Shown: piece after piece, positions 10,419-19,680 of the stretch | Numbering within the stretch: position 1 is the first letter of the stretch | Layout of the letters: every line of letters begins with the position of its first letter | Source of the DNA: Triparma columacea | Lineage: Eukaryota; Sar; Bolidophyceae; Parmales; Triparmaceae | Assembly (NCBI GenBank): GCA_030267965.1 | Contig: BRYA01001538.1 | Location: 9,743-33,565 of the forward strand | Reading direction: 5' to 3' | Length of the DNA stretch: 23,823 nt | Position numbers and translations under genes: made by a program | The notes under the pieces: model-generated | Told to the model about the DNA's origin: nothing | Seen by the model: only the letters and a program-made list of their open reading frames with translations | The model's database searches: none

Positions 10419-11964
10419 ATGCATCCCCACCAATCAGCCTCCCACTCAACCACCCATGCAACCTCCCATTCAGACATAACCCTAATACCACAACCTCCAA
10501 TAACCTACATATACTCACGCAAGCTCTCCCTCCTCTACCCCATCCCCTCCACCTCTCCCTCCCTACCAAAGCCCACTTCACAAGTAAACAGCACCTCCGA
10601 AGCTGAAGAAGCGGACGCGTACTACCACACAATAGTGACCTACCCATCTTACAACCCCAACACTTTAAAGGTTATATCAGCAAGGACGGGTGAGGAGGTA
10701 AGAGATAGATAGATAGGGAGGAGAGAGATATGAGAAGAACTGTGGCTATATATCTTTACCCTGCTAACCCAGAGACTCGTTGAAACCTCAACAAAGGTGC
10801 GACCTTTATGTAAGAGTATATCACGTTTGGCAAATCTCTGTTCTACCTTATCAGAGTTAGTAATATCCCTTGACTCTTTTATCGACGATGTTAACCCTGA
10901 CTTTGTTAACTCAAGAAGTTTGCCAAAGAAGCAAAAGCTCTCGTCTGAAGTATGCGTAATACCCGGCAACATGTTGAAGTTAGTATACGATGAGATTATA
11001 AAACGCTCCTCCACGCCTGGCAAAGACTGCGATGAAGTTTACAGGGGGAATATAGGAGCGGAGGGTGAAATGATGATTGATACGGAGGTTGGGTTTGGGA
11101 GGGAGGGGGATGTTAGACATAGTTTAGGTGAGAATTTGGGAACGGATAAGAAGGGGGACGTTAAAAGAGAGATGTTCGGAAAAGAGAAAAGAACAAAAAC
11201 AACAAGTGCAGTAAAACTAAACCCTTCACCATCCCCCCCCCATAGGAACTATAACGTTCACCCCAACCCCTCTTGGTGGTATGTGGTGTTTACACCCAAT
11301 ATGGTGTGTCACCTCTTCCTCCCCCCCCACCTCCTCCTGTGAAATCCTCTTACGTTTAGGTTACAGTTCATCTTATTCATCCGGGTCTAAATCATACTTC
11401 AAAAGTAACAGACTTAGTGATGTACTTGACAAGGCAGACGAGATATACAGAAGAATGATTAGACTTGAAGGTATGTTCTTAACAACCGACTCTAACTTAA
11501 GAGTACTCGACCCCCCAATTGGGGAGGGGAGAGGTTGGGAAGGGTATAGAAGAGTATGGGGTAAGAATATTAAAGGGGATGGGGTAGGGGTGCAAGTTAA
11601 ATGGACGGGGAGGAATTGGAATGTTAAAGTTGTGCAGGGGGATACGGGGGGGGAGGTTGGGGGGTGGAGGAAAGGGTGGGATGTTAAAAGTAATTTGGAG
11701 GTAATATTCCAAGGTAAAGTCGACTGGAGTAAGGGTGAAGGATCAGAATCGGACGACGAAACAGGCTGTTGCGGGGTCTGCTACGAGGCTAGGCTTGAGC
11801 TAGGGGAGGGAATGGTGGAGTGGTGCGAGGTGGAATGCGGGGGATGCGGGAGAGGATACCATGAGACGTGCGCGAGGGAAATGTGCAGAGGGGGGGAAGT
11901 TGTCTTTGGGAAAATCGGAGGGGAATGCCCGTACTGTGGGGGCAGGATCACTGTGGAGGTATAA
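10419..11964 (+). CDS. FANCL: FANCL, Fanconi anaemia E3 ubiquitin ligase
   Basis: Exons 10419-10697, 10773-11127, 11246-11964; 450 residues; phases agree (0, then 1) and the acceptors are AACCCAG and CCCCCATAG. FANCL is the RING-type E3 that monoubiquitinates FANCD2/FANCI in DNA interstrand crosslink repair. The diagnostic C-terminus is CCGVCYEARLELGEG near residue 384, then a C-x-C-G-G-C-G-R-G-Y-H-E-T-C core and GGECPYCGGRI. This keeps all zinc-binding Cys/His of the FANCL RING, with the typical GECPYC ending. Before it, LSDVLDKADEI and RVLDPP followed by YRRVWG, then GWDVKSNLEVIFQ, match the order of the double-RWD (URD) region. The N-terminal ~200 residues (ELF domain expected) are diverged. 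The spacing between the HxxC pair and CPYC is slightly shorter than in animal proteins. The first-exon start (ATG 10419) is the first ATG in frame; a different first exon is possible. Confidence 0.88.
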
Positions 11965-12091
11965 TGGGGGGGGGGAGGGGGGGGGGAGGGGGATTCTTTC
12001 CTAAAACGCAAGGACAGGGGATAAATTTTTTGTTATATTTTCGTGCACGGTTTTAAACATTTTTTGTGGGCATTGTTTCTGTCTAAAATAC

Positions 12092-12097
12092 TTTATT
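12092..12097 (-). terminator. AATAAA polyadenylation signal
   Basis: On the minus strand an AATAAA hexamer begins three bases past the TGA stop of the five-exon gene (TGATAAATAAAG). Its closeness to the stop implies a very short 3' UTR, which fits the 135-bp gap to the convergent FANCL gene. Use of the signal is inferred. Confidence 0.5.
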
Positions 12098-12099
12098 TA

Positions 12100-13645
12100 T
12101 CAGTCGTAGTCGCGGTCGCCTTCGTCAAGCTTGAACGCGCTGACCCTCTTAAAGCTCACTCCCGCCGGGGGTCCCTTAATCTGCGCGGGCGAGCGACGTA
12201 GAGGGGAGGATTGTGTTTAGCTGATGTAAAGTTGTTCGTCATCTAATCGAAGCCGCACAAAACAACCTTCCGGTATAACAACGCATCCGCCCATCCCCTC
12301 CCCCCCTCCCCCCCTCCCCCAAAAAAACGACACTCTCACCTTCTGCCTCCAAACCTCCCCGCACTCGACGTTCTCCCTTATTCTCCTAAGCTTGAGTTCG
12401 TTGAAAGTCCTCACATTGCTGTTCTCCTCATAACCCTTTGCGTACGGCTTGTACTGGGCCTCCTGCTGAGCGAGGTACTAACGGAAATAAGGCGACAGGG
12501 TCGGGAGAGGCAACGCAAAGGTGTTAGTACTCTTGTCGCGAGGAATTTTTTCGCTGTGCGATGATGTTAACATCATAAAAACCGAACCCTCCCTCTCCAC
12601 TCACCTGGGGGTCGCCGACGTCTGGTGCCATCTGGTACACTAGGCATCCCTTCATTTGGCGTGATCCCTTCCCCTCGATGACCCTCTGTCTGTACTTGAG
12701 GGCTCTGAGTGATCTTGTGTAGTCCCCCCTCATCATCATGTCGATGTTGTCTTCGACCGGGCGGTCCACGAGGCCCTTACCCATGTCCTTCATCTGACCA
12801 CGCTCCTCGAGAGTACCGAAGAACTGACGGGCGACGGCCTGCTTGGCGATCTCGACGGAACGCTCGGTTAAGATTGAGGTGCAGGAACTGAAGTCGTCAC
12901 GCTCCATCTCCATGGCCATCTGTTTTAGCATCTTCGGGGAAGATGTCAGGGATACTTGGTCGGTGTGGATTTGTCTGAATTGGAGGTGGAGGGGGTTAGG
13001 GGGGTAAGGGACAGGATCGTAACTCCATCGAGAGGGCAACACTTAAAAAGACTGCAACCCCTCCCAGGATTCGCCAATTCTTAACTATGACGACCTCCCG
13101 AAGAATGCGACCCCGCGAAAGAGGCGACCCCGCCAAGAAGACGATCCCGTCAAGATCGCAAAAACTTCACTAAAAACTCGCTTCCCCTGTCGCATCTGCC
13201 TCACCTTCTCGTCCTCAATACATCGGCCCTACTTCTGTTGGTCCTGCCAGTCTTCCCCCCCCCCCCCGAGAAAAGCGTCGTCCCCACAGTCCTGTCTGTC
13301 TGCGCCACCTGAGCGTTCCTCAGTATACCACCCTCGGTATTATTCATGGAACGGTTCTGGGAGGCTATTGCAATGGGGGAGAACTCGAGGGTCGTGGAAC
13401 CTGCCTGAGCAAGGTTTGTTCTGCAAAGGTGCGTAAAGGGGAGGGAAGGTGAGAAGGGGAAATGTTTCAACGAATGGCGGGAGTGGTGAAAAGGGTGCGG
13501 GGGGGATGATGAGGCATGGTAAAAGCAAGAACTCTCTATCGACTCGCTTCAGTTGTTGCTGTAGTCATGTTTTGCTGCGGACATTCGAGGCGTATTGTAT
13601 TACTCACCGCCCACTTGGTTGTCGCTGCCGACGAGCGGAGTTCAT
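12100..13645 (-). CDS. Five-exon protein of unknown function
   Basis: Minus-strand exons 13645-13608, 13420-13205, 12974-12605, 12477-12340, 12180-12100; 280 residues. All four introns are GT-AG (GTGAG donors) and the phases 2, 2, 0, 0 fit exactly, which is strong evidence that the model is right. The start is the ATG at 13645, giving MNSARRQRQPSG. The first ~95 residues are polar, Arg/Ser/Thr/Asn-rich and look disordered. The middle (about 95-210) is mostly helical with no TM segment: SILTERSVEIAKQAVARQFF, MKDMGKGLVDRPVEDNIDMM, YTRSLRALKYRQRVIEGKG, CLVYQMAPDVGDPQ. The C-terminal part has QYKPYAKGYEE and FNELKLRRIRENVECGEVW, and the tail is GDRDYD. I recognise no family and no catalytic motif. 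It ends tail-to-tail with FANCL, 135 bp apart. Confidence 0.72.
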
Positions 13646-13772
13646 CGATATTGATAACTTTCTCTGGGGTGTGGTAAAAAAATAAGGTAAGGGACCAAAG
13701 GCCAAAGCAGTTGAGAGCCGAAAAAAATATGTCCCTCATTTATTCTTGTCAAAAGAAACAAAAACTATTCGT

Positions 13773-14717
13773 TTAACTGGAGACGTGGAAGGCGCGGATG
13801 ACACCGTCGGTGAATCCGGCGTAAAGGACGGATCCGTCGGCGGACCAGGCGAGGCAGGTGGAGTAGGGCACAGTCTGGTTCTTTCCAGTGGGGGTGAACT
13901 CGGGGCGGAGCTCGTCAACGACGACCTTGGACTCGAGGTCCCAGATCTTGATGCCGTTGGTGGTGGCGGCGCAGAGCCAGTACCTGTTGGGGGAGAAGAC
14001 AAGGGAGTGGATGATCTCGCCGGCCTCGAGGGAGTAGAGGCGCTTTCCCTCGTTGAGGTCCCAGAGCATGGCTACTCCGTCCTTTCCTCCGGAGGCGCAG
14101 AGGGATCCGTCGGGGGAGACGGTGACAGTGTTGAGGTAGCCGGTGTGGCCGATGAGGTTGGTGCGGAGCTTGCAGTTGGTGAGAGACCAGACCTTGACGA
14201 GGTGGTCCCATCCGGCGGAGACGATGATGGGGACGGCCTGGGAAGGCGAGAAGCGGACGCAAGAGACCCACTCGGAGTGGCCCTCCTCGGAGATGGTGTA
14301 CTTGCACTCTCCGAGGGTGTTCCAGAGCTTGACAGTCTTGTCGCGGGATCCGGAGACAATCTGCCTGTTGTCGGCGGAGAAGGCGACGGAGAGGACATCC
14401 TTGGAGTGACCGACGAAGCGCCTGGTGGTGCGGCCGGAGTTGATCTCCCAAAGGCGGAGGGTTCCGTCCCAGGAGCCAGAAAGAGCAAACTGTCCATCAG
14501 AGGAGATAACAACATCAGAGACGAAGTGGGAGTGGCCGCGGAGGGCCTTCCTCATGTAACCGTAGTTTCCCTCCTCGCGGGTGAGGGTCCAGACGAGGCA
14601 GGACTTGTCACGGGAAGAGGAGAGGATCATGTTAGGGTCCTCGGGGGTGGTGGCAATGGAGGTGACCCAGTCCTCGTGTCCCTTGAGGGAGCCGCGGAGA
14701 GTAAGCTGTTCAGACAT
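13773..14717 (-). CDS. RACK1: RACK1 (receptor for activated C kinase 1; ribosomal WD40 protein)
   Basis: Single exon, 314 residues, close to the ~315-320 of RACK1 elsewhere. Start at ATG 14717 gives [18 protein letters not shown], the usual RACK1 N-terminus. Seven WD40 blades are seen in order: SCLVWTL, GTLRLWE, KTVKLWN, HLVKVWS, GVAMLWD, NGIKIWD and a closing GVIRAFH. The blades carry GH starts such as [18 protein letters not shown] and GHTGYL. RACK1 binds the head of the 40S ribosomal subunit and docks signalling proteins. Codon use is highly uniform (C- and G-ending), consistent with very high expression, unlike its neighbours. The open frame extends 97 codons upstream to an ATG at 15008, but that stretch is Ser/Pro-rich and without family similarity, so I treat it as 5' UTR and promoter. 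Confidence 0.98.
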   Translation of the reverse strand: MSEQLTLRGSLKGHEDWVTSIATTPEDPNMILSSSRDKSCLVWTLTREEGNYGYMRKALRGHSHFVSDVVISSDGQFALSGSWDGTLRLWEINSGRTTRRFVGHSKDVLSVAFSADNRQIVSGSRDKTVKLWNTLGECKYTISEEGHSEWVSCVRFSPSQAVPIIVSAGWDHLVKVWSLTNCKLRTNLIGHTGYLNTVTVSPDGSLCASGGKDGVAMLWDLNEGKRLYSLEAGEIIHSLVFSPNRYWLCAATTNGIKIWDLESKVVVDELRPEFTPTGKNQTVPYSTCLAWSADGSVLYAGFTDGVIRAFHVSS

Positions 14718-15459
14718 ATTTCTTGTGTATTTTCTGAGGGGAGTGATTGGGGGAGACGGAGGAGGGGTTAGTTGAGGGTTGGGATAGAGGGTGGAGAGTG
14801 GGGTGGACTCGGAATTGGAGGTGGGATTGTGTTGGGATAGGAGAACTGGGATATAACATTTGTTGATAGAGGACGCTTGAATAAATACTGTCGGCATCAT
14901 ATGGTTTTCGAGAACAACAGGAGGCAAACAGGGGTTGAAACTTGGCAAACTCTCGAACAAGGCCGAACAGATCAATGTTGCTTGGCCAGATTGAGCGTTA
15001 TTCGGCATTTGGTCAAATAAGAGAAGTAAACGTTATATATAAGTCCCAATACTTCACCAATAAGGCGACTTGCGTTTGTCAAGGGTAAGGGATCTCACTT
15101 TTCTTCAAATTTGAGCTTTTTTCTCGTGAGGAAATTGGGTGATGAGACATGTTGGAGAGCTCTTCAAAATTGTGATGTGTTTTCGCAAATTTAAAGCAAC
15201 GACGATAAGAGAATTGGTGTGTGGAAAATGCGACATGCGAGAATCAGTGCGCTCGAGACTTCAGTGAGGTTGTTTTTTCAGACAATGGAAAATATGCTGA
15301 AGTTGGGACTGTTGTGGCGCGTGAAAAATTGCAAAAATTACGCGGTTCCTTGCCCGAATGTATTTTTTAACCGGGGAAGAAAACGCTTTTTGTTGTTGCG
15401 CATCGTAACCTGGATTAAAAGTTGGCTCTGAGCAGGGAAAATAGTTCAACCCGACCATT
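14718..15459. promoter_or_regulatory. Divergent intergenic region between RACK1 and the MTFP1-family gene
   Basis: About 740 bp lie between two outward-facing start codons. A self-complementary TTATATATAA at 15033-15042 and a CCAAT at about 15058 are candidate core-promoter elements, most simply for RACK1, which would then have a ~320-nt leader. The stretch 15060-15459 is AT-richer and free of G/C runs. The open frame at 15219-15431 has no visible protein family features. I found no tRNA or snoRNA structure that I could defend. Confidence 0.4.
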
Positions 15460-16670
15460 ATGCAGCTTCTACACTTTTTCGCGGGCCTGACGCTCCTTTT
15501 CGGATATGTGACATCTGAGGTATCGCAATCTTCCTCTTCTTCTCCTGGTTTTGTCTTAGATTCGAAATTATTAGAAGCGCATCACCGAACAAAACAAACA
15601 TCTACCTCATTTACCCTCCCAACCTTGACCTCGCGAGTCAGAAGAGTAGGAAGGGGTGGCGGAGAAAAGGGGGTCGCAAGAAAAGCTGTTAGGTACGCAG
15701 CGTACGGGTCGGAGCTTGCAGAAGGTGGGTGACACCTGGAGCATTGGGGGAGAGGGGAAGTGGGGCAGGGGATTGATGGGGATAGAGAGAGAAGAGAAGG
15801 ATTGTATTGGGAGAAGGAGTGAAGCGCAAACGGCGACTTGACGCGCACACGATATTAGTCACCTGTTAGCTCAATGATCTATGCCATTGATGGGATGAGC
15901 ATGCGAGGAATGATGTTTGATGTGCAAGGGTGTAAAATAGAGCGGAATATGATGCCTTGGGTGTGGTCTGGAGCTCGTGATACTAAGACGAGCGTGATTA
16001 CTCTTCCTCTCTGAAATCTAACCACGTTTCTCCCGTACCCCCGTCCCCCACCACCACGCCCCCATTCCCTCTGCAGCATTTAGACCCGTCGCCACCCCGA
16101 CTACGATCGCCTCCCTCTATGGGGTGACATTTACTTACATGGGGGGCGTAATAATGAACGCTGCAAAGGTCGCCTCCGCCAACGGCTTCCACTCCCTCCT
16201 CAGGGGAACGTTCCTCGAGATTATCTTCCAAGTTGTGGCGAACCTGATCATCCCGACTGGACTTGTTCATCTCCTCGTGCACTACTCACACGAGCTTCTG
16301 GAGACGGCTGGCGTGGGAGGGGCAGTAGGGGCGTGGGCACCAACAAGGTGAGGGGGGGAGTGGGGGGGGATGGAGGGGGGGGGGAAGGAGGGAGCGAGGA
16401 GATTTAGCGTTTGTCGTTATGACACTTTCTGATTAGTACGTGTCATATGCATTCCTTTATAGCAATGGCTTTTTGATTGACGTGTAAAAAATGAAATCTC
16501 ACCCAAATTACCCCCCTTCCCCATCACCGCCCCCCCCTTTTTGCTCGGCTCTCCATCCCGACAGCTTTGGTCTAGCAGTGATCCCCTTCTTACCCCTTAT
16601 AGACCCTTTCCTCGAGCATAGGATTGAAAGTCTCTTTGACGCGCTATGGCCCAAACCCAAGGTGGTGTGA
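15460..16670 (+). CDS. MTFP1/MTP18-family protein (mitochondrial fission process protein 1-like)
   Basis: Exons 15460-15724, 16077-16347, 16565-16670; 213 residues; phases 1 and 2 fit at both GT-AG introns. The family core is clear: VRYAAYGSELAEAFRPVATP spans intron 1 and matches the conserved R-Y-x-G-Y-x-x-E-x-x-E-A-F-R-P start of MTFP1 proteins. Then come FTYMGGVIMNAAKV, FLEIIFQVVANLIIPTGLVH, and, after intron 2, FGLAVIPFLPLIDPFLEHRI and ESLFDALWP, equivalent to the family's I-P-x-I-x-x-x-I-D end. Animal MTFP1 is an inner-membrane mitochondrial protein affecting fission. The N-terminus here begins MQLLHFFAGLTLLFGYVTS, which looks like an ER signal peptide, followed by a Ser/Thr- and Arg-rich stretch, so the compartment could be a secondary plastid rather than mitochondria. 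Confidence 0.87.
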
Positions 16671-16968
16671 GTTTGCCAAAAAATGTATGTAATAACGAAA
16701 TGTTTTGTAGCTAAATGAAGTGCATTTTCTTGATGGGTTTTGTCTTGAGCGCAATATACGAATTAGAGCTACGATCGCCAAACGAATTGCGCTCACACCT
16801 CTTTTTGAGGAACCATTTTCCTTTGGCCACATGGTTAGGATTTCGTTAGGATTCCTTAGTTACAAGTTTTCAAGAGCCCTAACAGAGAGTTATACTTGAA
16901 CATTACACATTAGAGCTACGCGGCGAAGTCCCCACCCACACTTTACTCTATCATCATAGTGCCTGAGG
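16671..16968. other. Intergenic region with short repeats
   Basis: About 300 bp without a supported gene. It holds the 10-bp inverted repeat listed separately. A 12-bp direct repeat ATTAGAGCTACG occurs at 16762-16773 and 16909-16920. A partial tandem GTTAGGATT pair lies near 16833-16853. No coding frame with family features was seen. Confidence 0.6.
16746..16795. repeat. 10-bp perfect inverted repeat with 30-nt loop
   Basis: TGAGCGCAAT at 16746-16755 is the exact reverse complement of ATTGCGCTCA at 16786-16795. It lies ~76 bp after the stop codon of the MTFP1-family gene. The loop also carries one copy of the local 12-bp direct repeat. It could be a 3'-end hairpin or a protein-binding palindrome; the sequence does not decide. 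Confidence 0.7.
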
Positions 16969-19680
16969 ATGAGTAAAGGGTACAGCAGGTGTGTAACATC
17001 CAAAGCCGAAGGGGGGGGGGGTTGCCCAGCCAGTTTGGGGGACGCATTGTTAGCATGGGAACAACTGGGAGTATAAGCGTGTATTTACGGACAAGCTAAC
17101 TAATCATCACTTCGCTTTCGTGATCTAGATCTGCTGGATTCCTCCCCCTATCCCTCGCCTTCCTCCTCCTATTCATGCTGAGTCTTCTGTGCGACGGCAA
17201 AAGAGGAATCTTTCAAGGACAACTCAAAGACACGGAAGGTAAGAAACGCGAGCGTCTGATTTCACGCGGCGCTGCAAACCAGATTCTAACACCATTCAAT
17301 GTAGACGCTTGCCAGGGTGATGTGCTTGACGAACATTTCCAAGGCATGTCTGACGTGAAGAACGACGTTCCTCTCAACAGCATCCCCAGTATTTTGGAGG
17401 AGGGGAGAAAGATCGTTCTCAATGAGGCTCAGGCGGATCTCAACGCTGCTGCTGTTCCGGCCAACTACTCCGAGTGGTTGCAGCACAAAATTGAGACTGC
17501 GAAGCAAGAGGGTGGTCGCCTCGCTGTACCCGAGCTTGCAGAGCAATGTGAGGAGCGGAGCATCGGCTTCGACAAGAGCAGGGCTTTGATCAATGAGATC
17601 AGGGTCGACCAAGCGTTGGTTGAAAGTTGCGTCGTCGACGAGGACGTTTTGCTAGTGAGCGTTTCAAGGCTTGGAATGGTCGACGGACTACAGCTAGTCT
17701 CTGCTTTGCATGGGGATACTTCGCTCATTCAAGTGCCCCCCCCCTTGCAGCTGAGGATCGAGGACGGAAGTTGCGTGGGATTGAGTGCTGAGTACGAAGC
17801 GCTGCCAGGCTTTGAGGCGATGGTTTGCCTTCGCTCGAGCTTTATTGCCTGGTCGCCATGTCCGCAGAGAGGACATGCAGCTTCCAGTGCCGCCGTCGGT
17901 GCTGCAGTGGGCAGCATGCATCGAGAAAACATGTCTTGGAAAAGGGCCGGCGGACGGGACGGTGGAGAGGACGGACAAGGTGAGTACCAGTGGGGGTAGA
18001 GGAGAGGAGATCATTAAGCGCCCTTGAAGATCAGCCGGTGCTGCCATTAAAAAAGCAATTCATTCTCGTCTAACTCAAAATCCAACGCACTTCCCGTTGC
18101 TCATCAGAAACAAATGTCAAGGACGTGGAGGTCTTTCAGACATTATTGACAAGCGATGCCTACGACAAGCTCTACGTTCTCCTCGTGGGGGGGACGGGCA
18201 AGCTCCTGGTTGATGTCGAGGGGTTGACACCTCTCGACAACAAAAGTGAGAAATGTGCGCAAGATGAGAGCAAGATGAGGGATGAAGTTACGCGAGATTC
18301 GGAGGTTGAGGAGCATCATCGCTTGCCACAAGTCATTGAGCCCCCCTACATGAGGGGCAGCCTTGAAGCACAAGGCGGTGCCGAAAGCGCTGCTGAGGGG
18401 AGAGTGAGGCGAGATCTTGCTGAAGCAAGGTTAGGGAAATGGGCTGGTGGAGGGGACGGGAGAGGTGAGTGCGAGGTGTGGGGGGGGCGGAGGGAGGTGG
18501 GCATTTTGATCGTTTGTGTTACCGCCGGGTATGCATTTTGGTAGATTCTAACTTTTGTCAAACTCACTCACTTCACCCTCCAGCGGAGACCCCAGGCAGA
18601 CCTCAATTTCACCCTGAATTAAACTTCAACACATTCAACGGTTGGATGGCGGGCGCAAACATTCTCAGTTCCGTACCTCCTCATGCCGTACGCGTGAGGT
18701 ACGCCGTGCTACTTTCAAAGGTCAAACTTGGGATGTGTGAGTTGAAGGACATGCTCAACAATTCTCGCCTACCCTTCGGTCACATCGATGGTCCCGTCGA
18801 TGGTCCAGCTGCGGAGGAGAATAATATGCGTGCAATCACAATGGTTGGCAAGCGTGGAACGGGTACCACATCGCCTTCCGAGCTCCACATCGGGATGGAG
18901 AGGAACATTTCAACATCAAGGTGCTGGAACGGTGGAGCATCAACACTGCCGACATTGATACCGATGAGAATACATACTAGAGAGTCTAGTCGCGCAAATC
19001 ATTGTCGCGACGATGATTACTACGACAACACGAAGCACAACAGAGGGCAAGGGGGAGATGCTCATGTTGAGGGTGCTGGACACACACATGGGATTATTGC
19101 TGCTTCTGCTGATGCCGACGCTTATCAAGAGGGTGATGAGCGTGACCGCAACCACGATAGCAACGTATATGGTAAAGAGGACGAGAGGACACCGGTCTTG
19201 TCGGGAAGGAGCAGCTCCTCTGTTGAGGCACATATTTACGGCTCTAGCTGTGCCTTCGATGCGAGCGCCAGAACTGGCTTCAGGGGAGTCAGAGACAACA
19301 AGTTTGAGACGAATGCTGACGGGGCAGACAAGAACAGTCTGTTGAAGTGGGGAAAAATCACCTCTCCGACCTCCAATTTAGGAAAATGCTGCCAGAGATG
19401 CGAGACTTTGCTACGTCGCTTGGTATGCCTTCTCTCAGGGGCAAAGGACGCGGTATTTATGGTCGATTCAAGGCGCGCAGTCGATTCAAGCAAGGGTTTA
19501 GGGAATTTGGGGGTGAAGATGATTTGCCTCTGCCTCACTCTGGACACTCTTTTGGCTGCGATTTTGTTGGGGATTGTGGCGAACTTCTTCAAGGCGAAGG
19601 GAGGGTTGAAAGAGAAGAACAAAAGAAGGCACGGCAAGGTGCAGGGTAGGTGGGGAAGAAGAGGAGAACAGAGGAGCAGA
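16969..19680 (+). CDS. Signal-peptide/membrane region without recognised domain; likely N-terminal part of the receptor kinase polypeptide
   Basis: Proposed exons: 16969-16988, 17129-17238, 17305-17979, 18108-18464 and from 18584 onward. The first exon is tentative. It encodes MSKGYS and joins, in phase, to an exon reading SAGFLPLSLAFLLLFMLS, together a convincing signal peptide; its intron has a strong CTAACTAAT branch site at 17096-17104. A shorter first exon at ATG 17055 is also possible. Intron 17239-17304 is 66 nt, in frame and stop-free, so it may be retained. Downstream introns are GTGAG-AG and in phase. The ~680-residue region is mostly hydrophilic, Asp/Glu/His-rich around 18990-19200, with no family I can name. 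It ends with a TM helix (MICLCLTLDTLLAAILLGIV, about 19519-19578) and a very basic segment. No stop codon separates it from the receptor kinase; the frame runs unbroken from 18584 to 20386. It is either the N-terminal part of that protein or a separate gene whose end I cannot see. Confidence 0.5.

Noticed and set aside
10186..10479. Plus-strand open frame upstream of FANCL
   Set aside because: Low-complexity His/Pro/Thr-rich translation of an AT/CA-rich intergenic stretch, with no splice path into FANCL that is better than ATG 10419.
11279..11366. Possible extra intron in FANCL (GTATGT donor, TTACAG acceptor)
   Set aside because: With the 11128-11245 intron removed the next exon is already in frame from 11246 to the stop, so the extra intron is not needed.
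13746..14771. Long plus-strand open frame opposite RACK1 (341 codons)
   Set aside because: Antisense of a highly codon-biased WD40 gene; Gly/Val/Asp-rich with no family features.
15120..15310. C/D-box-like snoRNA (GTGATGA and CTGA motifs) between RACK1 and the MTFP1-family gene
   Set aside because: The motifs are too short and far apart, and I could not find a terminal stem or matching internal boxes.
15900..16020. Possible snoRNA in intron 1 of the MTFP1-family gene
   Set aside because: An ATGATGT and a CTGA occur ~100 nt apart but without a closing stem; chance matches are common.
19347..19649. Alternative plus-strand frame (100 codons) overlapping the orphan region
   Set aside because: It has no splice-phase support. 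The competing frame is open for 1.8 kb and contains a clear TM helix.
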